Shown: positions 47,813 to 56,718 of the stretch, one piece after another | Position numbering within the stretch: position 1 is the first letter of the stretch | Layout: every line of letters starts with the position of its first letter | NCBI GenBank assembly: GCA_020632655.1 | Contig: JACKFD010000016.1 | Span: 1 to 64,000 of the forward strand | Length of the DNA: 64,000 bases | Reading direction: 5' to 3' | Source: Spirochaetaceae bacterium | Lineage (GTDB): Bacteria; Myxococcota_A; UBA9160; UBA4427 | The notes under the pieces: model-generated | The model's input: the letters and a program-made list of their open reading frames with translations, nothing else | Told to the model about the DNA's origin: nothing | Database searches by the model: none | Made by a program: the position numbers and the translations under genes

Positions 47813-47861
47813 CGACGGGCTCTCGGTGTGCGCGCGGGGCCGATTCTATACCATCGCCCGC
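47813..47861. promoter_or_regulatory. Short divergent promoter region, efflux operon and DUF3604 gene
   Basis: Only 49 nt separate these divergent starts. The sequence ATTCTATACC (47844-47853) gives TATAGA on the minus strand, a fair -10 for the efflux operon, and TCTATA on the plus strand. Given the short distance, some promoter elements may lie inside the coding regions. Confidence 0.4.
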
Positions 47862-49829
47862 ATGCCGTCCCGATCCGCGCACGCGTTCACGATCGCTCCG
47901 TCCACGGCCCGCAACGGATCGATCGCCCGCCTCTCGATCCGCCTGCTCACGACACTCGCGATGACCTTCTCGAGCACGGCTCCATCCGCTGCGCTCGCGG
48001 CGGACGCTGCGACGCAATGCCACGACTATGATCCGCAGCGCAACGTCTACTGGGGCGACCTCCACGTCCATACGTCCTACTCGATGGACGCCTACATCTT
48101 CGACACGCGGATGACGCCGGAGGACGCCTACCGCTTCGCCCGCGGCGAGGCGGGACACCTGCCGCCCCTCGGCGCGGATGGTCGCGGAAGCACCCCGGTC
48201 CGCCTCGAACGTCCCCTCGACTTCGCCGCCGTGACCGACCATGCGCATAGCCTCGGCGGCGTCCGGCTCTGCTCGAACCCCGAGTACCCCGGCTACGACT
48301 CCGCGCTCTGCGCCCGCTATCGCCGCCCCTTCTCGGTCGGAAGCGTCGGCGAAGGCACCCGGGACATCGTCGGCCGGATCGAGAGCCTGCGCTCCGCGCC
48401 CCTCTGCGGCGAGGACGGTCGCATCTGTCGCGACGCCGCCGTCGACGCCTGGCAGGCGATCCAGCGCGCGGCCGCGAAATACGACGAGGGTCCGCCCGGC
48501 TGCGGCTTCACGACCTTCGTCGCCTACGAGCACACGGCGACCCCCGACCTCACGAAGATCCATCGCAACGTGATCTTCCGGAACGAGAAGGTCCCCGAGC
48601 TCCCGATCACCTACTACGACGAGCCCGAGGCCCTGGGCCTCTGGCAGGCGCTCGAGCGCAGCTGTCTGGACGGCGTCCCGGGCTGCGACGTGCTCGCGAT
48701 CCCGCACAACCCGAACCTCAGCAACGGTCGGCTCTTCACGATCGAGTACCCGGAAGGGTCGACGCGCGAGGAGCAGGCGGGCTACGCCGCGCTGCGCGGG
48801 CGCATGGAGCCCGTGGTCGAGATGATGCAGATCAAGGGCGAGTCCGAGTGCCGCAGCGGGATGTGGAAGGTGCTGGGCGCGGACGAGGACTGCGGCTTCG
48901 AGAAGTTCCGCGACCTGCATCAGGTCGAGGATTGCCAGGACGGGATGGGCTGGGGCGCACTCGGCGGACGCGGCTGTCGATCCCGGATGGACTTCGCCCG
49001 TTATGCGCTGATCGAGGGACTGCGGGAGGCGGATCGCATCGGCGTGAATCCCTATGCGTTCGGTCTGATCGCTGCGACCGACACGCATACGGGCACCCCC
49101 GGAGCGGTCGACGAGTGGGAGACCTCGACCTTCGATGCGCGCGTGCCGGGCCCCGGCTACAACCTGGGCGGTCTCGCCGCGGTCTGGGCCGAGGAGAATA
49201 CCCGCGAGTCGCTCTTCCGGGCGCTCCGGCGGCGAGAGGTCTACGGAACGAGCGGTCCGCGCATGACGGTCCGCTTCTTCGGTGGCTGGGACTACCCGGA
49301 AGACCTGTGCGCCTCGGCCGACCTCGTCGCCGAGGGCTACGCGCGCGGTGTGCCGATGGGCTCGGACCTGCCGGTCCGTCCCGCGCAGGCCGACGCATCG
49401 ACGCCGGTCTTCGTCGTCTCCGCGATGCAGGATCCCGGCACGGCGGAACACCCGGGTGGCCTGCTGCAGCGCCTGCAGATCGTGAAGGGCTGGGCGGATG
49501 CCGACGGCACCTTCCATCAGCAGGTGGTCGACGTCGCGGGCCGAGCGGACGCGGGCGCGGGCGTCGATGCCGACACGTGCGAGCCGACGGGCCCGGGCGA
49601 GCGAGCGCTCTGCGCCGTCTGGCGCGATCCCGACTTCGACCCGGCTCGCCGCGCGGTCTACTACGCACGCGTGCTCGAGAATCCGAGCTGCCGCTTCTCG
49701 ACGCGGATGTGCCTGGGACTCGAGGGCGAGGCGCGGCCGGCGCTGTGTGACGATCCGAGCCTGCCGGCGGTGATCCAGGAGCGCGCCTGGACCTCGCCGG
49801 TCTGGTACGCGCCCCGAGTGCGCGACTGA
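47862..49829 (+). CDS. DUF3604 family exported protein
   Basis: The 655-residue product has a signal peptide (SIRLLTTLAMTFSSTAPSAALA, cleavage near residue 46) and the DUF3604 (PHP-like, metal-dependent hydrolase) motifs: VYWGDLHVHTSYSMDAY near residue 64, AVTDHAHSLGG near 125, IPHNPNLSNG near 290 and AATDTHTGTPG near 410. The histidines and aspartates would hold a metal centre. Biochemical function of DUF3604 is not established; members are often several per genome in bacteria of this type. Many cysteines in the exported protein suggest disulfides. Followed 10 nt later by a SnoaL-like gene, likely co-transcribed. Confidence 0.9.
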   Translation: MPSRSAHAFTIAPSTARNGSIARLSIRLLTTLAMTFSSTAPSAALAADAATQCHDYDPQRNVYWGDLHVHTSYSMDAYIFDTRMTPEDAYRFARGEAGHLPPLGADGRGSTPVRLERPLDFAAVTDHAHSLGGVRLCSNPEYPGYDSALCARYRRPFSVGSVGEGTRDIVGRIESLRSAPLCGEDGRICRDAAVDAWQAIQRAAAKYDEGPPGCGFTTFVAYEHTATPDLTKIHRNVIFRNEKVPELPITYYDEPEALGLWQALERSCLDGVPGCDVLAIPHNPNLSNGRLFTIEYPEGSTREEQAGYAALRGRMEPVVEMMQIKGESECRSGMWKVLGADEDCGFEKFRDLHQVEDCQDGMGWGALGGRGCRSRMDFARYALIEGLREADRIGVNPYAFGLIAATDTHTGTPGAVDEWETSTFDARVPGPGYNLGGLAAVWAEENTRESLFRALRRREVYGTSGPRMTVRFFGGWDYPEDLCASADLVAEGYARGVPMGSDLPVRPAQADASTPVFVVSAMQDPGTAEHPGGLLQRLQIVKGWADADGTFHQQVVDVAGRADAGAGVDADTCEPTGPGERALCAVWRDPDFDPARRAVYYARVLENPSCRFSTRMCLGLEGEARPALCDDPSLPAVIQERAWTSPVWYAPRVRD

Positions 49830-49839
49830 GAGGCGAACG

Positions 49840-50202
49840 ATGAGCGATCCGAAGTCCGTGGCCCGAGCCTTCTACGACGCGATGAACGCGCGCGACGTGG
49901 AGGCGATCCTCGCGCTGTATACGGAGGACGCACGCACGTGGGTGCTGGGCGAAGGGCCCTTCGCGGGCTGGCATCCGGTCTCGCGCGCGGCGCTCGAGGG
50001 CTTCTTCGGGATCTTCCCGGAGCTGCGCTTCGAGATCCGCTCGATGATCTCGGAGGGGGACGTCGTGGCGATGGAGGTCGAGTCCGCCGGGCGGATGAAC
50101 GACCGTCCCTACGCCAACCGCTACCACAACCGATTGCTCGTCCGGGACGGGCGGGTCGCCGAGCTCAAGGAGTACTTCGACACGGCGCGGGCGGGCGGCT
50201 GA
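49840..50202 (+). CDS. SnoaL-like / NTF2-fold protein
   Basis: The 120-residue product matches the NTF2-like cone fold: VARAFYDAMNARDVEAILALYTEDA at the N-terminus, SRAALEGFFGIFPELRFEIRSM in the middle and RYHNRLLVRDGRVAELKEYFD at the end. Such proteins include polyketide cyclases, steroid delta-isomerases and limonene epoxide hydrolases, and many are uncharacterised. The specific catalytic Tyr/Asp set of delta-isomerases cannot be assigned. It lies 10 nt after the DUF3604 gene. Confidence 0.85.
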   Translation: MSDPKSVARAFYDAMNARDVEAILALYTEDARTWVLGEGPFAGWHPVSRAALEGFFGIFPELRFEIRSMISEGDVVAMEVESAGRMNDRPYANRYHNRLLVRDGRVAELKEYFDTARAGG

Positions 50203-50217
50203 TCCGGCGGGCGGGCT

Positions 50218-50553
50218 TCAGCTCGAGGTGCGTCCGGGCACGCCGCCTTGACTCAGGCAGTCGTCCCGGGACATGAACTGCGTCGCGCCGGCGATCCGGC
50301 ACGACACGATGCTCGACTCGAGCTGGCCGGGAGCGATCGACGTCGCGCGATCCCACCACTGCTTCGACTCGCGCAGCAGCGCATCGGCCCTGGCCGCCGC
50401 GGCGTCGGGGCCCGCGACCTCCTCCTCGACCTTGCCCTTCTTCTTGCTGTCGGGCATCAGCGCGGCCGCCTTGTCGAGCTCGTCGGCGACCATGCATCCG
50501 CTCGCCCCGACGAGTACGAGGACGGAGAGGAGGATGGCGGGGATCCGGGTCAT
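50218..50553 (-). CDS. Small predicted lipoprotein
   Basis: The 111-residue product has a lipoprotein signal (MTRIPAILLSVLVLVGASGC, lipobox ASGC with Cys20) followed by a charged linker rich in Lys and Glu (SKKKGKVEEEVAG) and a short helical domain with two cysteines (VSCRIAG and DDCLSQGG). No family was recognised. Export and lipidation are supported by the sequence; function is unknown. It converges on the SnoaL-like gene. Confidence 0.7.
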   Translation of the reverse strand: MTRIPAILLSVLVLVGASGCMVADELDKAAALMPDSKKKGKVEEEVAGPDAAAARADALLRESKQWWDRATSIAPGQLESSIVSCRIAGATQFMSRDDCLSQGGVPGRTSS

Positions 50554-50734
50554 GCCCCGGCCTATCGGCGACCGCGGCTCGGGCCTTGATCGGGACACCC
50601 GGCGCCTGCCGGTCGGCTGCTCGCCACGTGCGGCGTCGCGAGGGGTTGGCGGCCGGGCGCCGTCGCGGCCCACGCCAGGCGTGATGCGCCGCACCGGCGA
50701 CGGCGATCCGCCGGCCGGTGCGGCGTCGATCCGC

Positions 50735-51103
50735 CTAGCCCATGCAGAATCCGCAGAACTTGTTGCCGTCGGCGTCCCGGAAGTAGGCGCCGTAGAAGCC
50801 CGGGCCCCGCTCGCCGGGTGCCCCTTCGTCGGAGGCGCCCAGGGAGAGCGCCTTCGCGTGGAGCTTGTCGACGTTCGCGCGGCTCTCCATGTTGAACGCG
50901 ACCATCGCCCCGTTGCCCGGCGTCGCCTTCTCCTTGTCGTAGGGCGTGCAGATCGCGAACATGCCGTTCCCGAGCTCGCGGCCCCAGAGCACGAGGCGTC
51001 CCGTGTCCATGATCCGCTTCGCGCCGAACTCGCCGAGCAATGCGTCGTAGAAGGCCTTCGCCTTCTCGAGGTCGTTCGTTCCGAAGGTCGTGTAGCCCAC
51101 CAT
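50735..51103 (-). CDS. VOC superfamily protein (glyoxalase-like)
   Basis: The 122-residue product is a compact VOC protein: MVGYTTFGTNDLEKAKAFYD at the start, AMVAFNMESRANVDKLHAKALSLG in the middle and FYGAYFRDADGNKFCGFCMG at the end, the last two covering the second half-barrel. The usual metal-binding His/Glu positions are partly replaced, so glyoxalase activity is doubtful. Cytosolic. It lies upstream in reading order of nothing clear and 107 nt after the AMP-ligase stop on the same strand. Confidence 0.8.
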   Translation of the reverse strand: MVGYTTFGTNDLEKAKAFYDALLGEFGAKRIMDTGRLVLWGRELGNGMFAICTPYDKEKATPGNGAMVAFNMESRANVDKLHAKALSLGASDEGAPGERGPGFYGAYFRDADGNKFCGFCMG

Positions 51104-51210
51104 CTCGTTCCCTCTCCTTCCGATCGTCCTTCCGATCGTTCGATCCGATCCGTCGATCGGGCGCATGCGCTCTCGCGCGGGGCGCCCGTGTCGCGGGCGC
51201 CCCACGCGCT

Positions 51211-52665
51211 TCACCTCGGCAGCCGCGCCTCCCGCAGCGCGCGGCGGCGCACCTTCCCGGCGTCGTCCTTGAGTGGCTCCCGCACGAGCTCGAAGCTGCG
51301 CGGGACCTTGTAGCGCACCAGCCGATCCTCGAGGTGTGCGCGCAGGGTTGCCTCGTCGAGGTCGGCGTCGGTCTGCACGATGGCGTGGACCGTGGCGCCG
51401 AGATCCTCGTCCGGCAGTCCGATCACGGCGCAGGCGATCACGTCGGGATGCGACTCGATCGCCCCCTCGACCTCCGCGGGATAGACGTTGGCGCCGCCCG
51501 TGATGACGAGGTCCGTCCGGCGATCGACGAGGAAGAGATAGCCCTCCTCGTCGACGTACCCCATGTCGCCGAGCGTCTCCCAGCCGTCGGGCAGACGTCG
51601 GGGATCGGCGCCCAGGTAGTGATAGGTCGAGCCCGGCCCGCCGGGCGGCATGAAGTAGACGTCACCGACCTCGCCCGCCGGCAGGTCCTCGCCCGAGGGT
51701 CCGACGATCCGAAGCCGTCGGCCCTCACTCGGTCGGCCGACGGAGCCGGGCTTGCGCAGCCACTCGCTGCCCGAGATCAGCGTGCCGCCGATCCGCTCGC
51801 TCCCGCCGTAGGCCTCCCAGACGCGCGCCGGCCCGATCCACTCGATCCACTCGCGGTAGAGCCACTCGGGCAGCGAGGCGCTGCTCGAGACGACGCGACG
51901 CAACGACGAGAGGTCGAAGGCGTTCCGCTCCTCCTCCGGCAGCTTCCAGATCCGCAGCAGCATCGTCGGCACGAAGATCGCGAGCTCGAGCCGATGTCTC
52001 TCGATCAAGCCGAGGGCCTCGGCCGGATCGAAGCGCGTCATCAGGACGACCCGGCCCCCACGCAGCAGCACGGAGAGGCAGTTGATCAGGGGCCCCGAGT
52101 GATAGAGCGGACCGGGGACCAGGATGCTCGAGCCCCGACCGCGCCCATGGAAGGGCTCCTCGGGGTCGAGCTGCCCGGGGATGTGATCCACGACGACCTT
52201 GGGGCGCCCCGTGCTACCGCCCGAGCAGATCGCCATGCGGTAGCGGGAGACGACGTCGGGCAGCGGCTCGGCGGACTCGGACCCGGCCTCCGCAATTCCC
52301 TCCGGCGTGAAGACCGGCCGCCCCGGATGCTCGGCGGCATCCGCCGCGACGATCAGCCTCGGCGACACGAGCTCGACGATCGCGTCCCGCTCGTGCCGGG
52401 GCAGACGCGAGGACACGGGCTGCGGCGTCGCTCCGAGCTTCCAGCAGGCGAAGAGCGACTCGACGAAGGCGAGTCCGTTCGGCAGCGCGATCGTGACGAA
52501 GTCGCCGGCCGACACGCCCTGCTTCGCGAACGCCCGGGCGAGACGATTCGAGCGCAGGTCGAGCTCGCGATGGGTCGTGACGCGATCGTCGTGGACGAGG
52601 GCCACGGCACCGGGATCCCGCTCGACGGTCAGGGCGAGGGCATGGCCGTAGGAGACGAGGGACAT
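51211..52665 (-). CDS. AMP-dependent acyl-CoA synthetase/ligase
   Basis: The 484-residue enzyme has a P-loop CSGGSTGRPKVVV near residue 145, an A5 motif AYGGSERIGG near 275, GWETLGDMGYVDEEGYLFLVDRRTD (A7-A8) near 355, NVYPAEVEGAI, and a C-terminal DDAGKVRRRAL with the catalytic Lys near 472. It activates an unknown acid to its CoA ester. GGAGAAG precedes ATG 52665. It follows an amidohydrolase gene on the same strand by 61 nt, so amide hydrolysis followed by CoA activation of the freed acid is a reasonable pathway guess. Confidence 0.88.
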   Translation of the reverse strand: MSLVSYGHALALTVERDPGAVALVHDDRVTTHRELDLRSNRLARAFAKQGVSAGDFVTIALPNGLAFVESLFACWKLGATPQPVSSRLPRHERDAIVELVSPRLIVAADAAEHPGRPVFTPEGIAEAGSESAEPLPDVVSRYRMAICSGGSTGRPKVVVDHIPGQLDPEEPFHGRGRGSSILVPGPLYHSGPLINCLSVLLRGGRVVLMTRFDPAEALGLIERHRLELAIFVPTMLLRIWKLPEEERNAFDLSSLRRVVSSSASLPEWLYREWIEWIGPARVWEAYGGSERIGGTLISGSEWLRKPGSVGRPSEGRRLRIVGPSGEDLPAGEVGDVYFMPPGGPGSTYHYLGADPRRLPDGWETLGDMGYVDEEGYLFLVDRRTDLVITGGANVYPAEVEGAIESHPDVIACAVIGLPDEDLGATVHAIVQTDADLDEATLRAHLEDRLVRYKVPRSFELVREPLKDDAGKVRRRALREARLPR

Positions 52666-52726
52666 CGCTTCTCCGCAGGATCGCCCCGCGCGCACGTCGA
52701 CGCCGACGACGCGGGGGTCGCTCCGC

Positions 52727-54028
52727 CTAGGACGCGAGGAGATCCTTCTGGACCGCGCCGTCCTTCAGGACGAGCTTCACGTTCGCGGGATCGTGCAGGA
52801 CCGAGACGTCGACGGTCGGATCGCCTTCGACGACGACCAGATCCGCGAGCAGACCCGCCTCGATGCGACCGAGCTCCGTGCCGTGCCGCCCCATGGCCTG
52901 CGCCCCGTTCCGGGTCGCCCATCGCATCACTTCGATCGGCTCGATGCCGTGCTTCACGTAGACCGCCATCTCCGAGGCGTAGTCGCCGTGCGGCATCATC
53001 GCGAAGCCGTAGTCGTCGCCGAGCACACAGCGCACGCCGGCCTCGACCAGTCGCGGGAGCATCGACGCCGTGTACTCGTACTCGCGCTGGATCTGCGCGA
53101 GACGCTCCGCGGTCTGCCACTGCGGCCGGGGGAATCCGTCGTTGATCGGAAAGGGGCCGTTCGCGTAGTCCCAGGACTGCGCGAAGGTCATGAAGCGCTC
53201 CGACCAGAGGCAGCTCGGCACGACCGTGGCGTCGGCGGCGAGCACGGCCTCGATCCCCTCCTCGTCGATCATGTCGGCGTGATCGATCAGATCGACGCCG
53301 GCGCGTGCGGCCATCAGGATGCCGCTGCGCGAGGGACAATGCGCCCGGACGAGGGCGCCGAGGTTGTGGGCCGTATCGACGGCGACCTCGACCTCCTCCT
53401 TCGTGAAGTAGTTCCAGTCCGGGATCGGCATGCTGCCGTGGCCGTTCGAGATGGAGAGCTTCACGACCTCGCAGCCGCGACCGACCTCCTCGCGGACGGC
53501 CTGTCGGATCGACTCGACGCCGTCGACGCGGCGGATGAGGCCATGATTCTGGACGCCCATGAACCACGCGCGGTTGTCGCCGTCCGCGGCATCGCCCGAG
53601 GTGACCATCTCGCGGGTGCAGGGCACGACGCGCGGGCCGCGGGTCAGGCCGAGCAGGATCGCCTCCTTGAGGCTGACGTCGAGCAGATCGCCGTTGCTCG
53701 ATCCGATCATGCTCGTGACGCCGACGTCGATCGCGAGCTGGGCGTTCTTCGCCGCGACCATGCCGAGATAGGCCGGGGGCATGTTGAGGCCGAGATAGGG
53801 CGAGGCGTTGCCGGCGTCGGGACCGAAGCCCGAGTGGAAATGGCATTGCACCATGCCGGGCATCAGCGTCCGGCCACCGAGGTCCACGACGCGATCGGCC
53901 TTCGTCGTCTTCGCGTCGGTCTTGCCGACGGAGACGATGCGCCGGTCCTCCACGACGACGGTCGTGCCGCCGGACCGGACCTCGCTGCCGTCGAAGACCC
54001 GGCCGTTCGTGAAGATCGTGCGTGCCAT
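52727..54028 (-). CDS. Metal-dependent amidohydrolase (imidazolonepropionase-like)
   Basis: The 433-residue product is a classical amidohydrolase: MPGMVQCHFHSGFG near residue 58 (HxH), VVKLSISNG near 190 (bridging Lys), VRAHCPS near 230, DLIDHADMID near 250 and VLGDDYGFAMMP near 335 (metal-binding Asp). The C-terminus GRIEAGLLADLVVVEGDP is typical. It hydrolyses cyclic amides, peptides or related bonds. Start ATG 54028 follows GGAGAGGGG closely. It is upstream of the AMP ligase and probably co-transcribed with it. Confidence 0.88.
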   Translation of the reverse strand: MARTIFTNGRVFDGSEVRSGGTTVVVEDRRIVSVGKTDAKTTKADRVVDLGGRTLMPGMVQCHFHSGFGPDAGNASPYLGLNMPPAYLGMVAAKNAQLAIDVGVTSMIGSSNGDLLDVSLKEAILLGLTRGPRVVPCTREMVTSGDAADGDNRAWFMGVQNHGLIRRVDGVESIRQAVREEVGRGCEVVKLSISNGHGSMPIPDWNYFTKEEVEVAVDTAHNLGALVRAHCPSRSGILMAARAGVDLIDHADMIDEEGIEAVLAADATVVPSCLWSERFMTFAQSWDYANGPFPINDGFPRPQWQTAERLAQIQREYEYTASMLPRLVEAGVRCVLGDDYGFAMMPHGDYASEMAVYVKHGIEPIEVMRWATRNGAQAMGRHGTELGRIEAGLLADLVVVEGDPTVDVSVLHDPANVKLVLKDGAVQKDLLAS

Positions 54029-54262
54029 CCCCTCTCCGTCTCCTCGTCGCGCGACCCTTCCCGCGATCCACGCGCCGCCGCGCGGGGCGCGACCCTGCCT
54101 GCGACCGAAGCTCGGCCGGCTGGCGCCGGGGCGGCGGGAGTCTATCACGTCGCTGCGGGTCGAAGACCCCCGCACGCGAGTCCGGAAGGCGGAGCCGCCT
54201 TGCAGCGGATGCGACCGGCTGGCATCGTCGACCACCGGCGAACAGGCGGAGAGCAGCATCGG

Positions 54263-54979
54263 ATGGAGATTCGCGGGCGACGCGCGATCGTACTCGGCGG
54301 CAGCGCAGGCATCGGCCTCGCCACCGCCCGACAGCTCCTCGAAGGCGGGGCCGAGGTCGTCGTCGCGAGTCGCCGGGCGGCCTCGCGCGAGCGCGCGGCG
54401 CAGGCGCTCGGTGCGCGCGCGACGCGACGCGACGTCGACGTCCTCGACCGCACGGCCCTCGAAGCGCTCTTCGAGGAGTTCGCACCCTTCGACATCCTCG
54501 TCTGCTCGGCGACCGGCGGGGGGCGCGCGATGGGCCCCTTCCTCGAGATGGATCTCGACGGGTTCCAGGGCTCGTTCCGGAAGCTCTGGGGCTACACGAA
54601 CGCCGTGCGCCTCGGCGCGCCGAAGATGGGCCCGGACGGCACGATCGTCCTGGTGAGTGGCTACCCGGCGCGCAAGGCCCTGCCCGGCTCGTCGGCCCTC
54701 TGCGCGGTGGGCAGCGCGGTCGAGGGCTTCGCGCGGGCGATCGCCCCCGAGATCGCGCCCCGCCGCATCAACGTCATGTCCCCCGGTGCGATCGCGACCG
54801 AGCTGATCACGGAGGACGAGGCGGCCCGGGACCGGATCCTCGTCGAGGCGACGCGGAGCAACCCGATTCCGCGGGCGGGAACCGCGGACGAGGCGGCCTC
54901 GGCGGTCCTGTTCCTGATCCGGAACGACTTCGTGACCGGGACGACGGTCGACGTGGACGGCGGCGCGCTGCTGCCCTGA
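54263..54979 (+). CDS. Atypical SDR lacking the YxxxK catalytic pair
   Basis: The 238-residue product keeps the cofactor fold (IVLGGSAGIGLATARQL near residue 9, TGTTVDVDGGALLP at the C-terminus) and the Ser-bearing strand TIVLVSG. At the usual position of the catalytic Tyr and Lys the sequence reads SSALCAVGSAVEG, with no Tyr or Lys; a YPARK string occurs too early to serve. It may bind NAD(P) without classical SDR catalysis, or use another mechanism as reported for divergent SDRs. Divergent from the amidohydrolase gene. Start ATG 54263 has weak GGAG upstream. Confidence 0.78.
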   Translation: MEIRGRRAIVLGGSAGIGLATARQLLEGGAEVVVASRRAASRERAAQALGARATRRDVDVLDRTALEALFEEFAPFDILVCSATGGGRAMGPFLEMDLDGFQGSFRKLWGYTNAVRLGAPKMGPDGTIVLVSGYPARKALPGSSALCAVGSAVEGFARAIAPEIAPRRINVMSPGAIATELITEDEAARDRILVEATRSNPIPRAGTADEAASAVLFLIRNDFVTGTTVDVDGGALLP

Positions 54980-55122
54980 GTCGCGGAGCGGTCCGGAAAG
55001 CGGACCCGGGGTCGACTTCGAGACGACGCACCGACCGAATCCCGAGTCCCATCCGGGACCCGGTCGTCCATAATGGTCCGGCCCCGTCACCCGGCCCCGA
55101 GCGGCCTCGCCACGGAGATCCC

Positions 55123-56334
55123 ATGACCCGATCCAACCGGAACCGATCCCAGTCGACCCGCAGCGCGCGCGTCGTGCTTCGCGCCGCCCTGCTCGTCGTC
55201 GCCTTCGCGACGGTCGCCTTCCACGGCAACTGTCCCGGCCTCGACCCGCGCGCCTACCTCGAGCTGCACGCAGCCGGTGTCGACAAATACGTCGGACACT
55301 TCGCCCCCGCGACCGAGGAGGACGCGGGCAACGGCTGGACGAAGCACACCTTCGACACGGCCGACGGCGAGGGCCCGATCTGCATCGACGGCTCCCCGCT
55401 CACGGTCTTCACGCGCGGCGGTGGACATCCGAAGAAGCTCGCGATCTTCCTCGACGGCGGCGGCGCCTGCTGGCAGGACTTCTACTTCTGCTCGCTGCAG
55501 GCGGACCAGACCGCACCGCCCGACGTCGGCCTCTTCGCGCGGGACGGCTTCGACACGGGTGCCGAGGTGCTCCCGAATCCGCTGGCCGACTACAACATCG
55601 TCGCGGCCAGCTACTGCGACGGCTCCGTCTGGGCCGGCGACAACACCGTCGTCGATCCCAACTTCCCGGCCGGCGGCGTCCGACACCATCGCGGTCTGCG
55701 CAACCTGACCGCCGCCCTCGACCTCGCCCGGGACGAGTTCCCGGTCGCCAAGGAGATCTTCCTCTCCGGCTCGAGCGCAGGCGGCGTCGGCGCGGCGGCC
55801 TTCGCTCCGAGCGTCGCCCGCTTCGTCTTCGACAACCGCGCCCGGCTGAACGTCTTCAACGACGCCGGCCCGGTCGCCGCGAACCTGGCGCCGATCCCCC
55901 CGATCCAGCAGGCGATCGCCGCCCGCGCGGCCGATTGGCAGTTCGGGCAGTTCTATCCCGAGAGCTGCACGACCTGCGCACCCGACGCCCAGGCCACGGA
56001 GATGATCAAGTGGCGACTGGCTCGCGACACGCGTCTGCGCGAGGCCTTCTACAGCACGGACGGCGACGCCACGAACCGCTTCTTCGTCGCGGCCCCGACG
56101 CAGGAGATCTACCGGGCGATCCTGCTCTCCGTGCACGACGAGGTCGCGGCGGCCTTCCCCGATACCTACAAGCGCTTCATCCGGAGCGGCGATGACAGCC
56201 ACACCGCCCTCGCGACGCCGCTCTTCTACCTCGGTGAGGCGAATGGCGTCCCGCTCAACGAGTGGACCCAGAGCTTCCTCGACGACGACGCCGGCTGGAT
56301 CGACATCGTCGAGGACTTCGTCCCGCTGCCCTGA
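55123..56334 (+). CDS. Exported pectinacetylesterase-family (PAE/Notum-like) hydrolase
   Basis: The 403-residue product has a signal peptide (VVLRAALLVVAFATVAFHGNC, perhaps with a lipobox-like Cys near residue 37), then the PAE-family landmarks: KKLAIFLDGGGACW near residue 105 and FLSGSSAGGVGAA near 210 (nucleophilic Ser), with a late His in GDDSHTALATPLFY near 365. Cysteine pairs fit disulfides of an exported enzyme. Family members remove acetyl or acyl groups from polysaccharides or proteins. In this context its substrate is unknown. Confidence 0.83.
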   Translation: MTRSNRNRSQSTRSARVVLRAALLVVAFATVAFHGNCPGLDPRAYLELHAAGVDKYVGHFAPATEEDAGNGWTKHTFDTADGEGPICIDGSPLTVFTRGGGHPKKLAIFLDGGGACWQDFYFCSLQADQTAPPDVGLFARDGFDTGAEVLPNPLADYNIVAASYCDGSVWAGDNTVVDPNFPAGGVRHHRGLRNLTAALDLARDEFPVAKEIFLSGSSAGGVGAAAFAPSVARFVFDNRARLNVFNDAGPVAANLAPIPPIQQAIAARAADWQFGQFYPESCTTCAPDAQATEMIKWRLARDTRLREAFYSTDGDATNRFFVAAPTQEIYRAILLSVHDEVAAAFPDTYKRFIRSGDDSHTALATPLFYLGEANGVPLNEWTQSFLDDDAGWIDIVEDFVPLP

Positions 56335-56378
56335 GCCGCGACGGCACGCGGCGTGCCGTCGACCGGGATCGAACGACA

Positions 56379-56415
56379 GGCCCCCTCCGACCGCCTTCGG
56401 GCGGCGGAGGGGGCC
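56379..56415. terminator. Strong UUCG-loop terminator hairpin
   Basis: GGCCCCCTCCG (56379-56389) pairs with CGGAGGGGGCC (56405-56415); after one bulged A an inner CCGCC/GGCGG stem closes on a TTCG tetraloop (56396-56399). The hairpin lies between the convergent esterase and ferredoxin genes and can act in both directions. A smaller hairpin, GACGGCAC/GTGCCGTC at 56340-56360, follows the esterase stop. Confidence 0.85.
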
Positions 56416-56430
56416 GTCTCGCTCGGGCCC

Positions 56431-56634
56431 TCAGCCCTCCAGCGAGAGCGTGCGATTCGGGCAGAACCGGACCGCCCGCTCGACCTTCGGCCGCAGGGAC
56501 TCGTCGGGATCCGCCACGACCAGCTCGACGTGGTCGTATCCCTCGGCGTTCTCGACGACGCGGAATACCTCGGGTGCCTCGTCCTGACAGACGCCGTGCC
56601 CCTGGCAGAGGGCCAGATCGATCCTGATGCGCAT
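56431..56634 (-). CDS. Small [3Fe-4S]-type ferredoxin (P450-partner type)
   Basis: The 67-residue product has IDLALCQGHGVCQDEAPEVF and, near the end, RFCPNRTL. The CxxHxxC...CP pattern with His in place of the second Cys is typical of [3Fe-4S] ferredoxins that pass electrons to cytochrome P450s in actinobacteria and some proteobacteria. A P450 gene (disrupted) lies 4 kb away at 60630-61829. GGAGGA precedes ATG 56634 by 6 nt; GTG 56637 is an alternative. It may form an operon with the dehydrogenase and isomerase-like genes upstream on the same strand, 84 nt away. Confidence 0.88.
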   Translation of the reverse strand: MRIRIDLALCQGHGVCQDEAPEVFRVVENAEGYDHVELVVADPDESLRPKVERAVRFCPNRTLSLEG

Positions 56635-56718
56635 CACTCGTCCTCCGTCGCTCTCGGAAAGGGGCCGGCCGCGGGAGGAGCCCTCGAGCCATCGGATCCG
56701 CTTCCCGCGATGGTCCTG

